Assembly (NCBI RefSeq): GCF_020614375.1
Contig: NZ_CP085327.1
Span: forward strand, 620,001 to 684,000
Direction of reading: 5' to 3'
Length of the DNA stretch: 64,000 nt
Origin: Haladaptatus salinisoli
GTDB taxonomy: Archaea; Halobacteriota; Halobacteria; Halobacteriales; Haladaptataceae
Shown: positions 16,899 through 25,373 of the stretch, in pieces
Position numbering within the stretch: the first letter of the stretch is position 1
Layout of the letters: each line of letters opens with the position of its first letter
Notes under the pieces: model-generated
The model's database searches: none
The model's input: only the letters and a program-made list of their open reading frames with translations
What the model was told of the DNA's origin: nothing
Position numbers and translations under genes: made by a program

Positions 16899-17117
16899 TC
16901 ACGAGTCGGTAATGTTCCATCCTCGACTCATTTGAATGCGATGAAAGAATATATGGATGATTTCGTCAATGCGCTGCCTGAGTTCACCCGCTGGAATATC
17001 CTCACGCCTGTACGTGAGTTCGAAAGCATCCTCAGAGTAGCAGGCGATACCGCGAAGGGAATTACCAGACCGATCCAACGCAAACTCCACCAGCTCGTCT
17101 GCGTCAATTTCGTTCAC
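16899..17117 (-). CDS. Short hypothetical protein, possibly a truncated remnant
   Basis: 72 residues. The first 50 (DADELVEFALDRSGNSLRGIACYSED... LTYRREDIPAGELRQRIDEI) look like the N-terminal half of small haloarchaeal proteins of about 110-120 residues that end in a second beta-rich half. Here the reading frame ends soon after HFF-like residues with no such second half, so the gene may be broken. The family assignment is a recollection, not a search result. Confidence 0.4.
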   Translation of the reverse strand: MNEIDADELVEFALDRSGNSLRGIACYSEDAFELTYRREDIPAGELRQRIDEIIHIFFHRIQMSRGWNITDS

Positions 17118-17273
17118 GTCCCAGTTTTAGTACGCACTCATGAAAGTTGTTTAGACTTACCCTAAATATGAAGATTGGAATCGTGGGCCTTCTGACCTCG
17201 TTCGATTATTAATATCTGAAGATCAGCCGCGGTTCTTTCGGGTTTGCGGCAAAATACCGCGAGCCGTAAAAAT

Positions 17274-17288
17274 TTTCCCAGTGGGAAA
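17274..17288. repeat. 15-base inverted repeat before a small gene
   Basis: TTTCCCA-G-TGGGAAA is a perfect odd palindrome. It ends 12 bases before ATG 17301, where a bound protein would block transcription or the transcript start. Confidence 0.45.
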
Positions 17289-17300
17289 TTTCATCGGAGT

Positions 17301-17495
17301 ATGGAGGTCACAATTCGACTGAACGATGGGGCACAGTTGGCACTAAAGGATGTCGGCATCGCTGCTGAAGAAGGGAAAATTGCATTCAGCATTGATGGTG
17401 TTCTCCTCAACGTTGACGATGCAACACTCGAAGCGCTTTCTGGAAACGCAGTTCGGCCGATCGCCGTCACGTTCGAAATCAGTGATGAGGAGTGA
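17301..17495 (+). CDS. Small hypothetical protein
   Basis: 64 residues, MEVTIRLNDGAQLALKDVGI at the start and ITFEISDEE-like acidic end. It reads as a beta-strand protein without cysteines, signal or membrane segment. The codon use is less G+C-rich than in most of the window. ATG 17301 is chosen over an upstream in-frame codon because the region before it contains the inverted repeat and a poor-quality Arg/Lys stretch. It ends eight bases before the convergent broken HalOD1 gene. Function unknown. Confidence 0.5.
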   Translation: MEVTIRLNDGAQLALKDVGIAAEEGKIAFSIDGVLLNVDDATLEALSGNAVRPIAVTFEISDEE

Positions 17496-17502
17496 TAAGC
17501 CG

Positions 17503-17798
17503 CTATTCCTCGTCTAGCGGTGTGAGTTGAATCTGCCCCTCGTTTGCGACAGCGATTCGATAGCCAGAATAAGTGAATACAACACGGATATGGCTTTGCT
17601 GGTCGTCCTCGTTCTGAGGGGTAAGGAGATCGTTCAAAGCATCGGGGTCAATAGACTCACAGAGCGGTTGGAGTTCTTCGGTCGAGACATCCTCTTCTGC
17701 TTCCGCACTCCGATGCTGACCTCGTCCGGGATGAACTGGGACTGGAGGACGCGGACATCGTGGATCACGACGCATCGATGCAGTTCACTGTCGGTCAT
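17503..17798 (-). pseudogene. HalOD1-domain gene with an apparent frameshift
   Basis: From ATG 17798 the frame reads MTDSELHRCVVIHDVRVLQ and reaches IPDEVSIGV. The HalOD1 core (AEAEEDVSTEELQPLCESID, then LNDLLTPQ and VVFTYSGYRIAVANEGQI) continues in a different frame down to 17503. A single-base shift near 17728-17736 joins the two into a normal-length HalOD1 protein. Either the gene is inactivated or the assembly has an indel. An intact HalOD1 gene is present at 11476-11790. Confidence 0.65.
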
Positions 17799-17903
17799 CG
17801 GACACGGAATCGCGTCGTCCCCGATTTTTCCTATACAAACGCGTCGTCGGTGTCGGATGTCCGTCGTGAACACTTAACACGAGCGGGCCCATATCGGCGC
17901 GAG

Positions 17904-18926
17904 ATGCCATCGTACGATCCCATCGAGTCCCCCGACGAGACGACGATATTCCCCTACCACGACCTCACACCGCCGACGACGCGGGACGTATACGAGGCGC
18001 GGGCCGTCGTCCGGCGGTACCTTCCGCGAACGCCGCTGGTGCGCAGCGAGAGCCTCTCGGCCGAACTCGACGCCGACGTCTACCTCAAGCGGGAAGACAC
18101 GCTCCCGACGAGGTCGTTCAAGATTCGCGGGTTCTACAACCTCGTCGCCGACCTCGACCCGGAGTTCCGCGAGAAAGGACTGATCACGTCGAGCATGGGG
18201 AATCACGGCCAAGGGATGGCGACCGCCGCGCGGGAGTTCGACGTTCCGGCGGTGATCGTCGTCCCCGAGACGCTGGAGAACCCGACCAAGATAAACGGCA
18301 TGAAACGGCTCGGAGCGACCGTCGTCGCGCACGGCAGAGACGTCGACGAGGCGCGCGAGCACGCCGAGCGGCGGGCGGCCGAGGAAGGGTACCGGTACGT
18401 CCACGGCGGGAACGAACCTCACCTGATCGCCGGACGCGCCAGCGCCGGCCTCGAAGTGATGGAGGACCGTCCCGAGGTGGACGTCCTGATAAACCCCGTC
18501 GGGGGCGGGAGCAGCGCCGCGGCCTACGCGCTCACCGTCGGCAAACTCCTCGGAGCCGACGTTATCGGCGTGCAGGCGGCGGGAGCCGACGCCGTCCACC
18601 GAGCGTGGAGCGGGGGCGAGATCGAACTCCAAGAGAGCGCCGACACGTTCGCGGAGGGAATCAAGACGCGAACGCCGTTCGCGCTTCCGTTGGAGATCAT
18701 GCGGGAGCACCTCGCGGAGATGCTGCTCGTCGAGGACGACCAGATACGGGCGGCTATCCGACGGGTACTCGCCGACGACGCGGTCTTGGCCGAGGGAGCG
18801 GCGGCCACCGGCGTCGCGGCGGCGCTCGAACTGGGCGACGAACTCGCGGGAAAGACCGTCGTACTGCCGATATCGGGCAGTAACCTCTCCACGACCAAAC
18901 TTCGGGAGATACTCGACGAGCGGTGA
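17904..18926 (+). CDS. ilvA: Threonine/serine dehydratase (PLP-dependent)
   Basis: 340 residues. The PLP lysine lies in RSFKIRGFYN at about residue 75. SSMGNHGQGMATAARE is the substrate-binding loop and VGGGSSAAA is the phosphate-binding glycine loop. PISGSN near the C-terminus completes the family pattern. The reaction is deamination of threonine to 2-oxobutanoate, or of serine to pyruvate. There is no C-terminal ACT domain, so isoleucine feedback is unlikely from sequence and a catabolic-type enzyme is possible. ATG 17904 is chosen because upstream in-frame codons overlap the HalOD1 region. It stands alone. Confidence 0.88.
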   Translation: MPSYDPIESPDETTIFPYHDLTPPTTRDVYEARAVVRRYLPRTPLVRSESLSAELDADVYLKREDTLPTRSFKIRGFYNLVADLDPEFREKGLITSSMGNHGQGMATAAREFDVPAVIVVPETLENPTKINGMKRLGATVVAHGRDVDEAREHAERRAAEEGYRYVHGGNEPHLIAGRASAGLEVMEDRPEVDVLINPVGGGSSAAAYALTVGKLLGADVIGVQAAGADAVHRAWSGGEIELQESADTFAEGIKTRTPFALPLEIMREHLAEMLLVEDDQIRAAIRRVLADDAVLAEGAAATGVAAALELGDELAGKTVVLPISGSNLSTTKLREILDER

Positions 18927-19169
18927 ACGGTCCGGGCACCCCTTCGCGGCGGCTCACCGACCGCCGCCGGTCCAAGCTCCATACTATCCGACAGAACCGA
19001 GGGGAAAGACTTATCGACTAACTGTCGGACCGACCGCCAGCCTAGGTTATCTCCGCCCGGGGCGTACTAGGAACTCGGTGTTCCAGATGGCTCCCGCGGC
19101 GCGACGACCGTTATCGAACGAAACGATCGAAGAACTCCGGGCCGGTGTCCGGGGGACGGGAGCCAACTC

Positions 19170-20435
19170 ATGACGAACTTCCGATCACCGAAAGGGGGCG
19201 ACGCCCCCGACTCGCGCGAATCGGTAGCCGTCCCGTGGCGTTCTCCGCTGGTTCAAGTAGTGCTCGCGAGCACGTTCCTGGCTCCGCTCGGGGTGCCGCT
19301 CGTCAGTCCGGTGTTGCCGCTGTTCCGCGACGTGTTCGCGCTGACCGACGCGCAGGCGAGCCTCCTCATCAGCGCGTACTTCGCGATGGGGATCTTCCTT
19401 TCCCCGTTCATCGGGATGCTCGCCGACCGGGTCGGTCGGCGGAGCGTCCTCATCCCGTGCCTGTTCGCGTTCGGTCTCACCGGCGGTGCGACCGTATTCG
19501 CGCCCGACTATTCGACCGTGCTAGTGCTGCGCCTCCTGCAGGGAACCGCCGCAGCGGGTATCTTCATCACGACGGTGACGCTGATCGGCGATTCTTTCGA
19601 GGGCGTGCAGCGAAACACCGTCCTCGGGATGAACACCGCCGTGCTGACGGCGAGCGCGGCGATCTTTCCGATCGTCGGCGGCGCGCTCGCTACCATCGCG
19701 TGGGACGTCCCGTTCTTCACCTACCTCGCCGCCCTTCCAGTCGGCCTGTTCGCGGTTTTCGTACTCGAAGACCCGCCGAGCGAACGCGAGACGCGCAGCC
19801 TCGCGTACCTTCGCGGCGCGGTGAGCGCGCTCGCCGCTCGCGAAGCGGCCGTGCTCTACGGAACGACGTTCATGGTCGAGTTCCTGGCGTTCGGCGCGAT
19901 CCTGACGTCGCTGCCGTTCTTCCTGACGGCGCGGTTCGGACTATCTCCGGTCTCGGTCGGGTTGATAGTGACCGCGGTGGGCGTGTCTTCGGCGCTCGTT
20001 TCCACCCAGAACGGGCGCTTCGCGCGACACCTGTCGAACCACGGACTCATCGGGGTCGGATTCGGCTGCTACGGCGTGAGCCTTCTCGGGGCCTGGTTAG
20101 CCCCCTCGCCGCTGTCCGTCGGACTCGCCGTGCTCGTGTTCGGCGCGGGGATCGGATTGATTCTCCCGTCGGTCGACGCCGCGATAAGCGACGTGGTTTC
20201 GACGCGGTTCCGCGCGGGGGCGCTGAGCCTCCGAAACAGTACGACGTTTCTCGGGCGGACGACTGGACCGATAGCCTTCGCCGCGTTGGCGATGACGACC
20301 GGATACCACGCCCTCCTCCTCGCGGCGGGTGTGGTCGCCCTCGGGTGCGGTCTCCTCATCGTGATCCTGACCGGTCAGACTCACCGCGACCGCAGCGTCG
20401 CCGCGCCCGAGGAACCCGGACCGGGCGTGCGCTGA
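19170..20435 (+). CDS. Major facilitator superfamily transporter
   Basis: 421 residues, about twelve hydrophobic helices. The loop between helices 2 and 3, GMLADRVGRRSVL, is the MFS signature (GxLaDrxGrr). The protein resembles drug- or sugar-efflux 12-helix members (QASLLISAYFAMGIFLSPF, LLQGTAAAGI). The substrate cannot be read from the sequence. It starts at ATG 19170 and has no clear operon partner. The next gene is convergent. Confidence 0.85.
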   Translation: MTNFRSPKGGDAPDSRESVAVPWRSPLVQVVLASTFLAPLGVPLVSPVLPLFRDVFALTDAQASLLISAYFAMGIFLSPFIGMLADRVGRRSVLIPCLFAFGLTGGATVFAPDYSTVLVLRLLQGTAAAGIFITTVTLIGDSFEGVQRNTVLGMNTAVLTASAAIFPIVGGALATIAWDVPFFTYLAALPVGLFAVFVLEDPPSERETRSLAYLRGAVSALAAREAAVLYGTTFMVEFLAFGAILTSLPFFLTARFGLSPVSVGLIVTAVGVSSALVSTQNGRFARHLSNHGLIGVGFGCYGVSLLGAWLAPSPLSVGLAVLVFGAGIGLILPSVDAAISDVVSTRFRAGALSLRNSTTFLGRTTGPIAFAALAMTTGYHALLLAAGVVALGCGLLIVILTGQTHRDRSVAAPEEPGPGVR

Positions 20436-20589
20436 GACCCGTTGCCGCGCGGGGCCGGTACGGTCGCGATGCGATCGTAGTCGTGACGGTTCGCGTCGGA
20501 GCGACGACGCCGAAATCCGAGGCGCGCTCGCCGACCGGCACCTCGCTACGGCGAACGCCAATCGGGACCGTTCAGCGTCGATGCCGGGA

Positions 20590-21054
20590 TCACCCGCACC
20601 CGTCGGCGGAGAGCGCCTTGGACATGCAGACCGCGGACGACGGACAGAGATCCGCGAACTGGTTCGTCTCCCGGATCACGGCGGGGACGGCGTCGCGGTC
20701 GATTTCCTCGAATCCCGAGCGCCGGAAGAAGTCGGCCGCCGTGGTCGTGAGGAGAAACACCCGTTCGACGCCCGACTCCCGGCCGCGGTCGAGGAGGCGT
20801 TCGCAGAGCGCGCGACCGTACCCCCGGCCTCGAACCGACGAGTCGATCACGACGGAGCGGAGGAGCGCGGCGCGACCGTGACGTTCGAGACCGCCGATTC
20901 CCACGCGCTCGTCGCCGGCGTAACACAGGTACAGGGACTCGCGATGGGCCTCCACGTCGGCCGCGGGAAGTCCGTTTCGTTCGAGGCGCGCTTCGACGTA
21001 CGGTAAATCCGCCTTTCGAACCGGTCGAAGGTCGACGGCCGGGGACGCGGTCAC
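20590..21054 (-). CDS. arsN2: GNAT acetyltransferase, ArsN2-like (arsenic resistance type)
   Basis: 154 residues from GTG 21054, overlapping the stop of the preceding amidohydrolase by four bases (GTGA). The acetyl-CoA motif is VRGRGYGRALCERLL. The region FLLTTTAADFFRRSGFEEIDRD and the ending RETNQFADLCPSSAVCM match ArsN2-type proteins, which keep the paired Cys (CPSSAVC) that may bind arsenicals. Known ArsN enzymes acetylate organoarsenicals or glutamine-like inhibitors. It is odd to find it last in a peptidase-symporter operon with no ars genes nearby. Confidence 0.85.
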   Translation of the reverse strand: MTASPAVDLRPVRKADLPYVEARLERNGLPAADVEAHRESLYLCYAGDERVGIGGLERHGRAALLRSVVIDSSVRGRGYGRALCERLLDRGRESGVERVFLLTTTAADFFRRSGFEEIDRDAVPAVIRETNQFADLCPSSAVCMSKALSADGCG

Positions 21055-22382
21055 GTCGAATCGGCCCCCCCGGTGGACGCCGAGCCCCCGCCGGCGCGAC
21101 CGAGCGGGTCGCGAGCGGCCGCGGTGAGGATCGCGTCGGTCAGCACCTCGACCGCGGTCGGGAGCGTCGACTCGTCGATGTCGAACGTCGCCGTGTGGTG
21201 GCCGGTCGGGTGGTCGGTCCCGACGATGGCGTACGTCGCCAGGCCGCCGCGCTCCTGGACGGCGCGCATCAGGTAGGTACCGTCCTCGCTCGCCCCGAAC
21301 GGCGCGTCGTCGACGACGCGGTCGACGGCCGAGTGGGACCGCGCGGCTTCGCCGACGAGGGCGGCCAGCGCGGGGTCGCTGTCGGCGCGCGGCGCTTGCC
21401 CCTCGACCGTCACCTCGGCGTCGCAGCGGTGCGCGTCCGCGGCGGCGCGGACGGCCCGCTCGAACTCGGTTTTCATGTACTCCATCAGGGCGGTCGTCTC
21501 GCCGCGAACCTCGGCTTCCGCCTCGATTCGTTCGGCCGTCACGTTCGACGCCGTCCCGCCCTCGACTCGGCCGACGTTGACCCGGGTCGCCCCGTCGGCG
21601 TGGCGGGGAATGGCGTAGACGTTCTGGATGGCGGTGCCGAGGGCCTGCATCGCGTTTCGGCCCTCGTTCGGCGCGAGGCCGGCGTGGCTCGACTCCCCCC
21701 GGAACGTGACGCCGAGATTGCTGACCGCGAGCGGTTCGACGATTCCGGCGACGACCTCGCCGGTGGGATGGTCGAGACCGACGTGGACGGCGAACAGATA
21801 GTCCACGTCGGCGACGTGCTCGCTCTTCGCCATCGGTCGGCCGCCGCCGGCCTTCTCCTCCGCCGGCTGGAAGAAGACCTTGAACGTTCCCGAGAAGTCG
21901 CTCTCCGCCACCGCTTCGAGCACGCCGAGGCCGATGGTCGCGTGCGCGTCGTGCCCGCAAGCGTGCATCGCGCCGTCGCGCCGGGAGCGGAACCCCTCGG
22001 CCGCGGGGCGATGGGTCTCGTCGGTCGATTCGTCGCGGAGGAGACCGTCGATGTCGACGCGGAGGGCGACCGTCGGCCCCTCGCCGCGGTCGAGGACCGC
22101 GAGCGCGCCGGTGCAATCGTCGAGGGCGTCGAGGAGGTCCTCGCGGGCACCGTCCTCCCGCGCCCGGTCGCGCCACGCGGCGATATCGGCGGACGACGGA
22201 ACCGCCAGTCGCTCGGTCGGATCCATCGCCGCCCGGCCGAGGTGGAGTCGGTCGACGCCGATGCCCTCGACCTCCTCGGCGAGTCGGCAGGTCGTGTAGA
22301 ACTCTCGCCACGCGGGTTCCGGGTAGCGGTGGAGTTCCCGCCGGAGGTCGACCAGGCGGTCGCGGACGGGAGTGTGGGTCAT
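21051..22382 (-). CDS. M20-family amidohydrolase (AbgB/aminoacylase-like)
   Basis: 443 residues. Metal-binding motifs include MHACGHDAHATIGLG at about residue 147 and FFQPAEEKAGGGRPM; GESSHAGLAPNEGRNAMQA lies in the dimerisation domain, and HTATFDIDEST is near the C-terminus. M20D enzymes hydrolyse N-acyl amino acids or p-aminobenzoyl-glutamate. RELHRYPEPAWREFYT at the start and the AMDPTERLAVPSS insertion point to the AbgA/AbgB side of the family. It overlaps the symporter gene upstream by four bases (21051-21054 and 22379-22382 overlaps on both ends), so it probably processes what the symporter imports. Confidence 0.88.
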   Translation of the reverse strand: MTHTPVRDRLVDLRRELHRYPEPAWREFYTTCRLAEEVEGIGVDRLHLGRAAMDPTERLAVPSSADIAAWRDRAREDGAREDLLDALDDCTGALAVLDRGEGPTVALRVDIDGLLRDESTDETHRPAAEGFRSRRDGAMHACGHDAHATIGLGVLEAVAESDFSGTFKVFFQPAEEKAGGGRPMAKSEHVADVDYLFAVHVGLDHPTGEVVAGIVEPLAVSNLGVTFRGESSHAGLAPNEGRNAMQALGTAIQNVYAIPRHADGATRVNVGRVEGGTASNVTAERIEAEAEVRGETTALMEYMKTEFERAVRAAADAHRCDAEVTVEGQAPRADSDPALAALVGEAARSHSAVDRVVDDAPFGASEDGTYLMRAVQERGGLATYAIVGTDHPTGHHTATFDIDESTLPTAVEVLTDAILTAAARDPLGRAGGGSASTGGADST

Positions 22383-23947
22383 CGCGAACACCGTCCCTCT
22401 CCCTCGTCGCCGGGCGCGTCCGGGTCCGTCCCGCCGTCGGTGGCCACGCCCGAGGGTGACCCGGGCGGGTCGCGAACGGATTCGGGCCGGGAGAGGCGGA
22501 TGATTTCGCGCGCGAACTCGATATCGTCGACTTCGGTGACGAGGCTCACGGGGATGAAGACGGCCGTGGTCGCGAGGAGTCCCCAGAGCCCGGCGTGGAG
22601 TTGGAGCGGCGACGCGGCGAAGAAGGTGAACAGCACCGTCACGCTCGCGCCGGCGAACAGTCCCGCCAACGCTCCCTCGCGCGTGGCCCGCGGCCAGTAC
22701 AACGCGCCGACGACCAGCGGCAGGAACTGGATGATGGCGCCGTAGGCTCCGGCCAGCAGCTGCACGATTTCGACCGGACTGAAGAGGGCGAAGTAGTAGG
22801 CGACGCCGACGATGGGAAAGACGGCGAGTTTCATCAGTCGCGCCTCGCGCCGGTCGTCGATGCCGGGGTCGAACAGGGGTTTGTAGAAATCGCGCGCGGT
22901 GATGCTGGCGGCCGCGTGAACGATGGCGTCGGCGGTGCTCATCGCCGCCGCGAGCGCGCCGGCGAAGAAGAATCCGACCAGGAACGGGTTGAGATCCAGC
23001 GTGGTGACCAGGTGCGGCAGGATGCGGTCCGGATTGCTGAGGTCGGTGACGTACAGGACGCCCGAGAACCCGATGAGCAAGATGGGGATGAGGAGATACT
23101 GAAACGTCGGGTAGAGGACGACCGTCCGCTTGAGCGTCCGCTCGCTGTCTGCCGTGTACGCCCGCATGAACAGGTGGGGCCACATCACGAATCCGAGCGC
23201 CGAGACCACGATGTAGCTGGAGTACCGGAGCATCGGCATCTCGGGCGCGCCGACGACGAGGTGGGTCGGCTGTTCGGCCGCGATGCGTTCGAACATCGGT
23301 TGGAGCCCGCCGTACAGTTCGAACGGGAGGTAGAGTCCGAGCCCCCACGCCAGGACGATCATCATGATGCCCTGGAGGACGTTCGACCAGCCGACGCCCA
23401 TCATCCCGCTCGTGAAGACGTACACGGCGATGACGGCGAACGGGAGGAGCGCCGAGAGCCAGAACGGGATGAGCCCGTTGCTCGCCTCGTTCAGGACGAA
23501 TCCGACGCCCTTGATTTGGATGACGAGGTAGGGGATGAACGCGCCGACGCTGACGACGGCCATGAGGCCCGACAGGAGCCGACTGTCGTACCTGTCGGTG
23601 ATGAAGTCCGCCTGCGTGACGTAGCCCATCTCGCGGCCGAGCCGCGAAATCTTGGGGCCGAACAGGTACCACGGTAACATCCCGAACCCGCCGTAGACGA
23701 GGATGTAGAGCGCCGCCGCGCCGCGGCTGTACGCCCACCCGGGACCGCCGAGGAACGCGAAACCGCTCAGGATGCTCGCGCCCATGATGAAATAGAGCAC
23801 GAGGAGTCCGATACCCCGATTCCCGGCGACGTACCCCTCCGTGGTCTCCTGGTCGGCTTCGCCCCGACTCCACAGCCCCAGTCCGAGCGCGAACGCGAGG
23901 TACAGGAGCGGAATCGCCGTGACGATGAGGGTACTCGTGGCGACCAT
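22379..23947 (-). CDS. Sodium:solute symporter (SSS family)
   Basis: 522 residues with about thirteen helices. It begins MVATSTLIVTAIPLLYLAF and has the SSS pattern GYVAGNRGIGLLVL, then GWAYSRGAAALYI and GYVTQADFITDRYDS. AMSTADAIVHAAASITARDFYK is the Na+-site region of helix 8. These carriers bring in organic acids, amino acids or peptides with sodium, a natural energy source in halophiles. It sits between its small subunit and an M20 amidohydrolase with a four-base overlap, which suggests an acylated amino acid or related amide as substrate. Confidence 0.88.
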   Translation of the reverse strand: MVATSTLIVTAIPLLYLAFALGLGLWSRGEADQETTEGYVAGNRGIGLLVLYFIMGASILSGFAFLGGPGWAYSRGAAALYILVYGGFGMLPWYLFGPKISRLGREMGYVTQADFITDRYDSRLLSGLMAVVSVGAFIPYLVIQIKGVGFVLNEASNGLIPFWLSALLPFAVIAVYVFTSGMMGVGWSNVLQGIMMIVLAWGLGLYLPFELYGGLQPMFERIAAEQPTHLVVGAPEMPMLRYSSYIVVSALGFVMWPHLFMRAYTADSERTLKRTVVLYPTFQYLLIPILLIGFSGVLYVTDLSNPDRILPHLVTTLDLNPFLVGFFFAGALAAAMSTADAIVHAAASITARDFYKPLFDPGIDDRREARLMKLAVFPIVGVAYYFALFSPVEIVQLLAGAYGAIIQFLPLVVGALYWPRATREGALAGLFAGASVTVLFTFFAASPLQLHAGLWGLLATTAVFIPVSLVTEVDDIEFAREIIRLSRPESVRDPPGSPSGVATDGGTDPDAPGDEGEGRCSR

Positions 23948-23949
23948 GG

Positions 23950-24282
23950 CTACGGTCCGTCCTCCGCGTCGCCCTTCGCGAAGAGCGGCCCCTCGTCGAC
24001 CCGGTACAGCAGGTACGTGTTGACCGCGACGAACGCCAGTACGAGCGAGTCCCAGAATATGTTGAACGGAAGCCCGAGGACGTACGGCGTGACGCGATTG
24101 AACGGAACGAAGACCGGCCAGACGGTGAAACTGAGTAAGACGGCGTACACGATGAAGTGGAGCCAGTACCGCTTTCGTTTGCTGGTCGGCGTTCCCGGTG
24201 CGAAGAGGTCGAGCCCGGATTCCCGGCCGGCGGCCTCCGTTTGGTACTCCTCCGAATCCCGTACGGGTTCTGTTTGGCTCAT
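23950..24282 (-). CDS. DUF3311-like small symporter-associated membrane protein
   Basis: 110 residues with two helices. The core VWPVFVPFNRVTPYVLGLPFN followed by NTYLLYRVDEG matches DUF3311 proteins (core words VPFNRVTP and LGLPF), which commonly precede SSS symporter genes as a small accessory subunit. A long polar N-terminus of about 35 residues faces the cytoplasm. It starts the four-gene operon. TATA-like elements in the A+T-rich stretch 24325-24352 are the probable promoter. Confidence 0.8.
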   Translation of the reverse strand: MSQTEPVRDSEEYQTEAAGRESGLDLFAPGTPTSKRKRYWLHFIVYAVLLSFTVWPVFVPFNRVTPYVLGLPFNIFWDSLVLAFVAVNTYLLYRVDEGPLFAKGDAEDGP

Positions 24283-24485
24283 GGGTGGTCTGTTAGCGGT
24301 CGCCGCTCGACCGCGTTCTACGATGTGTTATATCATACCACGATAATAAATGTCCATTCCGTTCAGATTATATTTCCCGCCGGGGGAAGTATCCGCCGGG
24401 ACCGACGTCGCGTCGCCCTCCGCGGAACGCCGCACCGACCGCGGGCCGTGTCGAGTCGGGAGTGGCGGAGGGTGAAATCCGAACC

Positions 24486-25292
24486 CTATTCGACGGTCAC
24501 CAGTTCGCTCGGCGCGCCCGCGAGCGATTCGAGCGCGTCCGCCTCGATGTGGTGGAGGTCGCCCGGAACGACGAGCAGGTGGAGCGGGTCGCCGAAGTCC
24601 CGCTCCGCGAGTTCCGACAGTCGGTCGGCTTCCACCCGCGGATTCGGACTGCCGGCGCGCGCGACCGCGACCGCCAAGACGTCCTCGTACCCCTCGGCGA
24701 GCATCCCGCTCGCCTCGTCCGCGGTCATGTACTCGTCCTCCGCGTCGCCGCTCCGACCGCCGGACGGACTCCAGCCGACCTTGATGTCGAGGTAGACGAG
24801 GGTGTGGAGGCCGCGGTCGCGGTTGTCGTCGAGCACGTCCGTGACGCTGGCCGGGAGGCCCTCCGCGCCGTGGGCGTAGTCGAACGGGAGCGTCGTCGCC
24901 TTCCCGAAGCGGTAGTTCTGGAGGCCGGTGAGACCGCTCGCCGCGGACTCGGCGGTCGGAGCGTGGACGACCCTGGTGTCGATACCCCGCTCCTCGGCGC
25001 GCAGTCGGAGGTCGACGTGGGTGGTCGATATCATGGTGTCGCCCGCGGTGAGGAACGCCGCCCGACCCGCCTCGGCGGCGGCGAGAATTTCCTCGGGGTC
25101 CTGTTCGACGCCAGGTCGATCTCGCACCTCGATGGTCGCGTCGTGGAACCGTTCGAGGTCGGCGACGTCCGCCCCGACGAGTTTGCTGGTGTAGAACTCG
25201 GCGAACGCGCGGTCCGCGTCCGCGATCGCGTCGCGGCCCTCGAGGGTGATGGAACGCTCGTCGTACAGGCCGAGACCGATGAAGGTGAGCAT
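24486..25292 (-). CDS. dph5: Diphthine synthase
   Basis: 268 residues. It starts MLTFIGLGLYDERSITLEG, the standard Dph5 opening, and contains FLTAGDTMISTTHVDLRL and LQNYRFGKATTLPFDY. It is a SAM-dependent methyltransferase that methylates the modified histidine of elongation factor aEF-2 on the way to diphthamide. The length is normal. It is divergent from trm5 with a TATA-like element (TTAAGC, minus strand, about 25 bases before the ATG), so it is probably leaderless. Both genes of this pair are translation-related SAM methyltransferases. Confidence 0.96.
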   Translation of the reverse strand: MLTFIGLGLYDERSITLEGRDAIADADRAFAEFYTSKLVGADVADLERFHDATIEVRDRPGVEQDPEEILAAAEAGRAAFLTAGDTMISTTHVDLRLRAEERGIDTRVVHAPTAESAASGLTGLQNYRFGKATTLPFDYAHGAEGLPASVTDVLDDNRDRGLHTLVYLDIKVGWSPSGGRSGDAEDEYMTADEASGMLAEGYEDVLAVAVARAGSPNPRVEADRLSELAERDFGDPLHLLVVPGDLHHIEADALESLAGAPSELVTVE

Positions 25293-25312
25293 AGCCGTCC
25301 TTGGGAGGTGGG

Positions 25313-25350
25313 ACGCTTAAGCGGTGCGACCGAAAGCGTCAGCGTTAACG
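25313..25350. promoter_or_regulatory. Divergent promoter region of dph5 and trm5
   Basis: CTTAAG (25315-25320) is placed about 25 bases before dph5 on the minus strand. GCGTTAACG (25342-25350) is 25-32 bases before trm5 on the plus strand. Both genes would give leaderless transcripts. Confidence 0.45.
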
Positions 25351-25373
25351 CCCGCTTCCGGCAAGACGAGGGT

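Noticed and set aside
19020..19169. Short frame and GC-rich inverted words before the MFS gene
   Set aside because: Pairing is short and broken, and no start or family signal was found.
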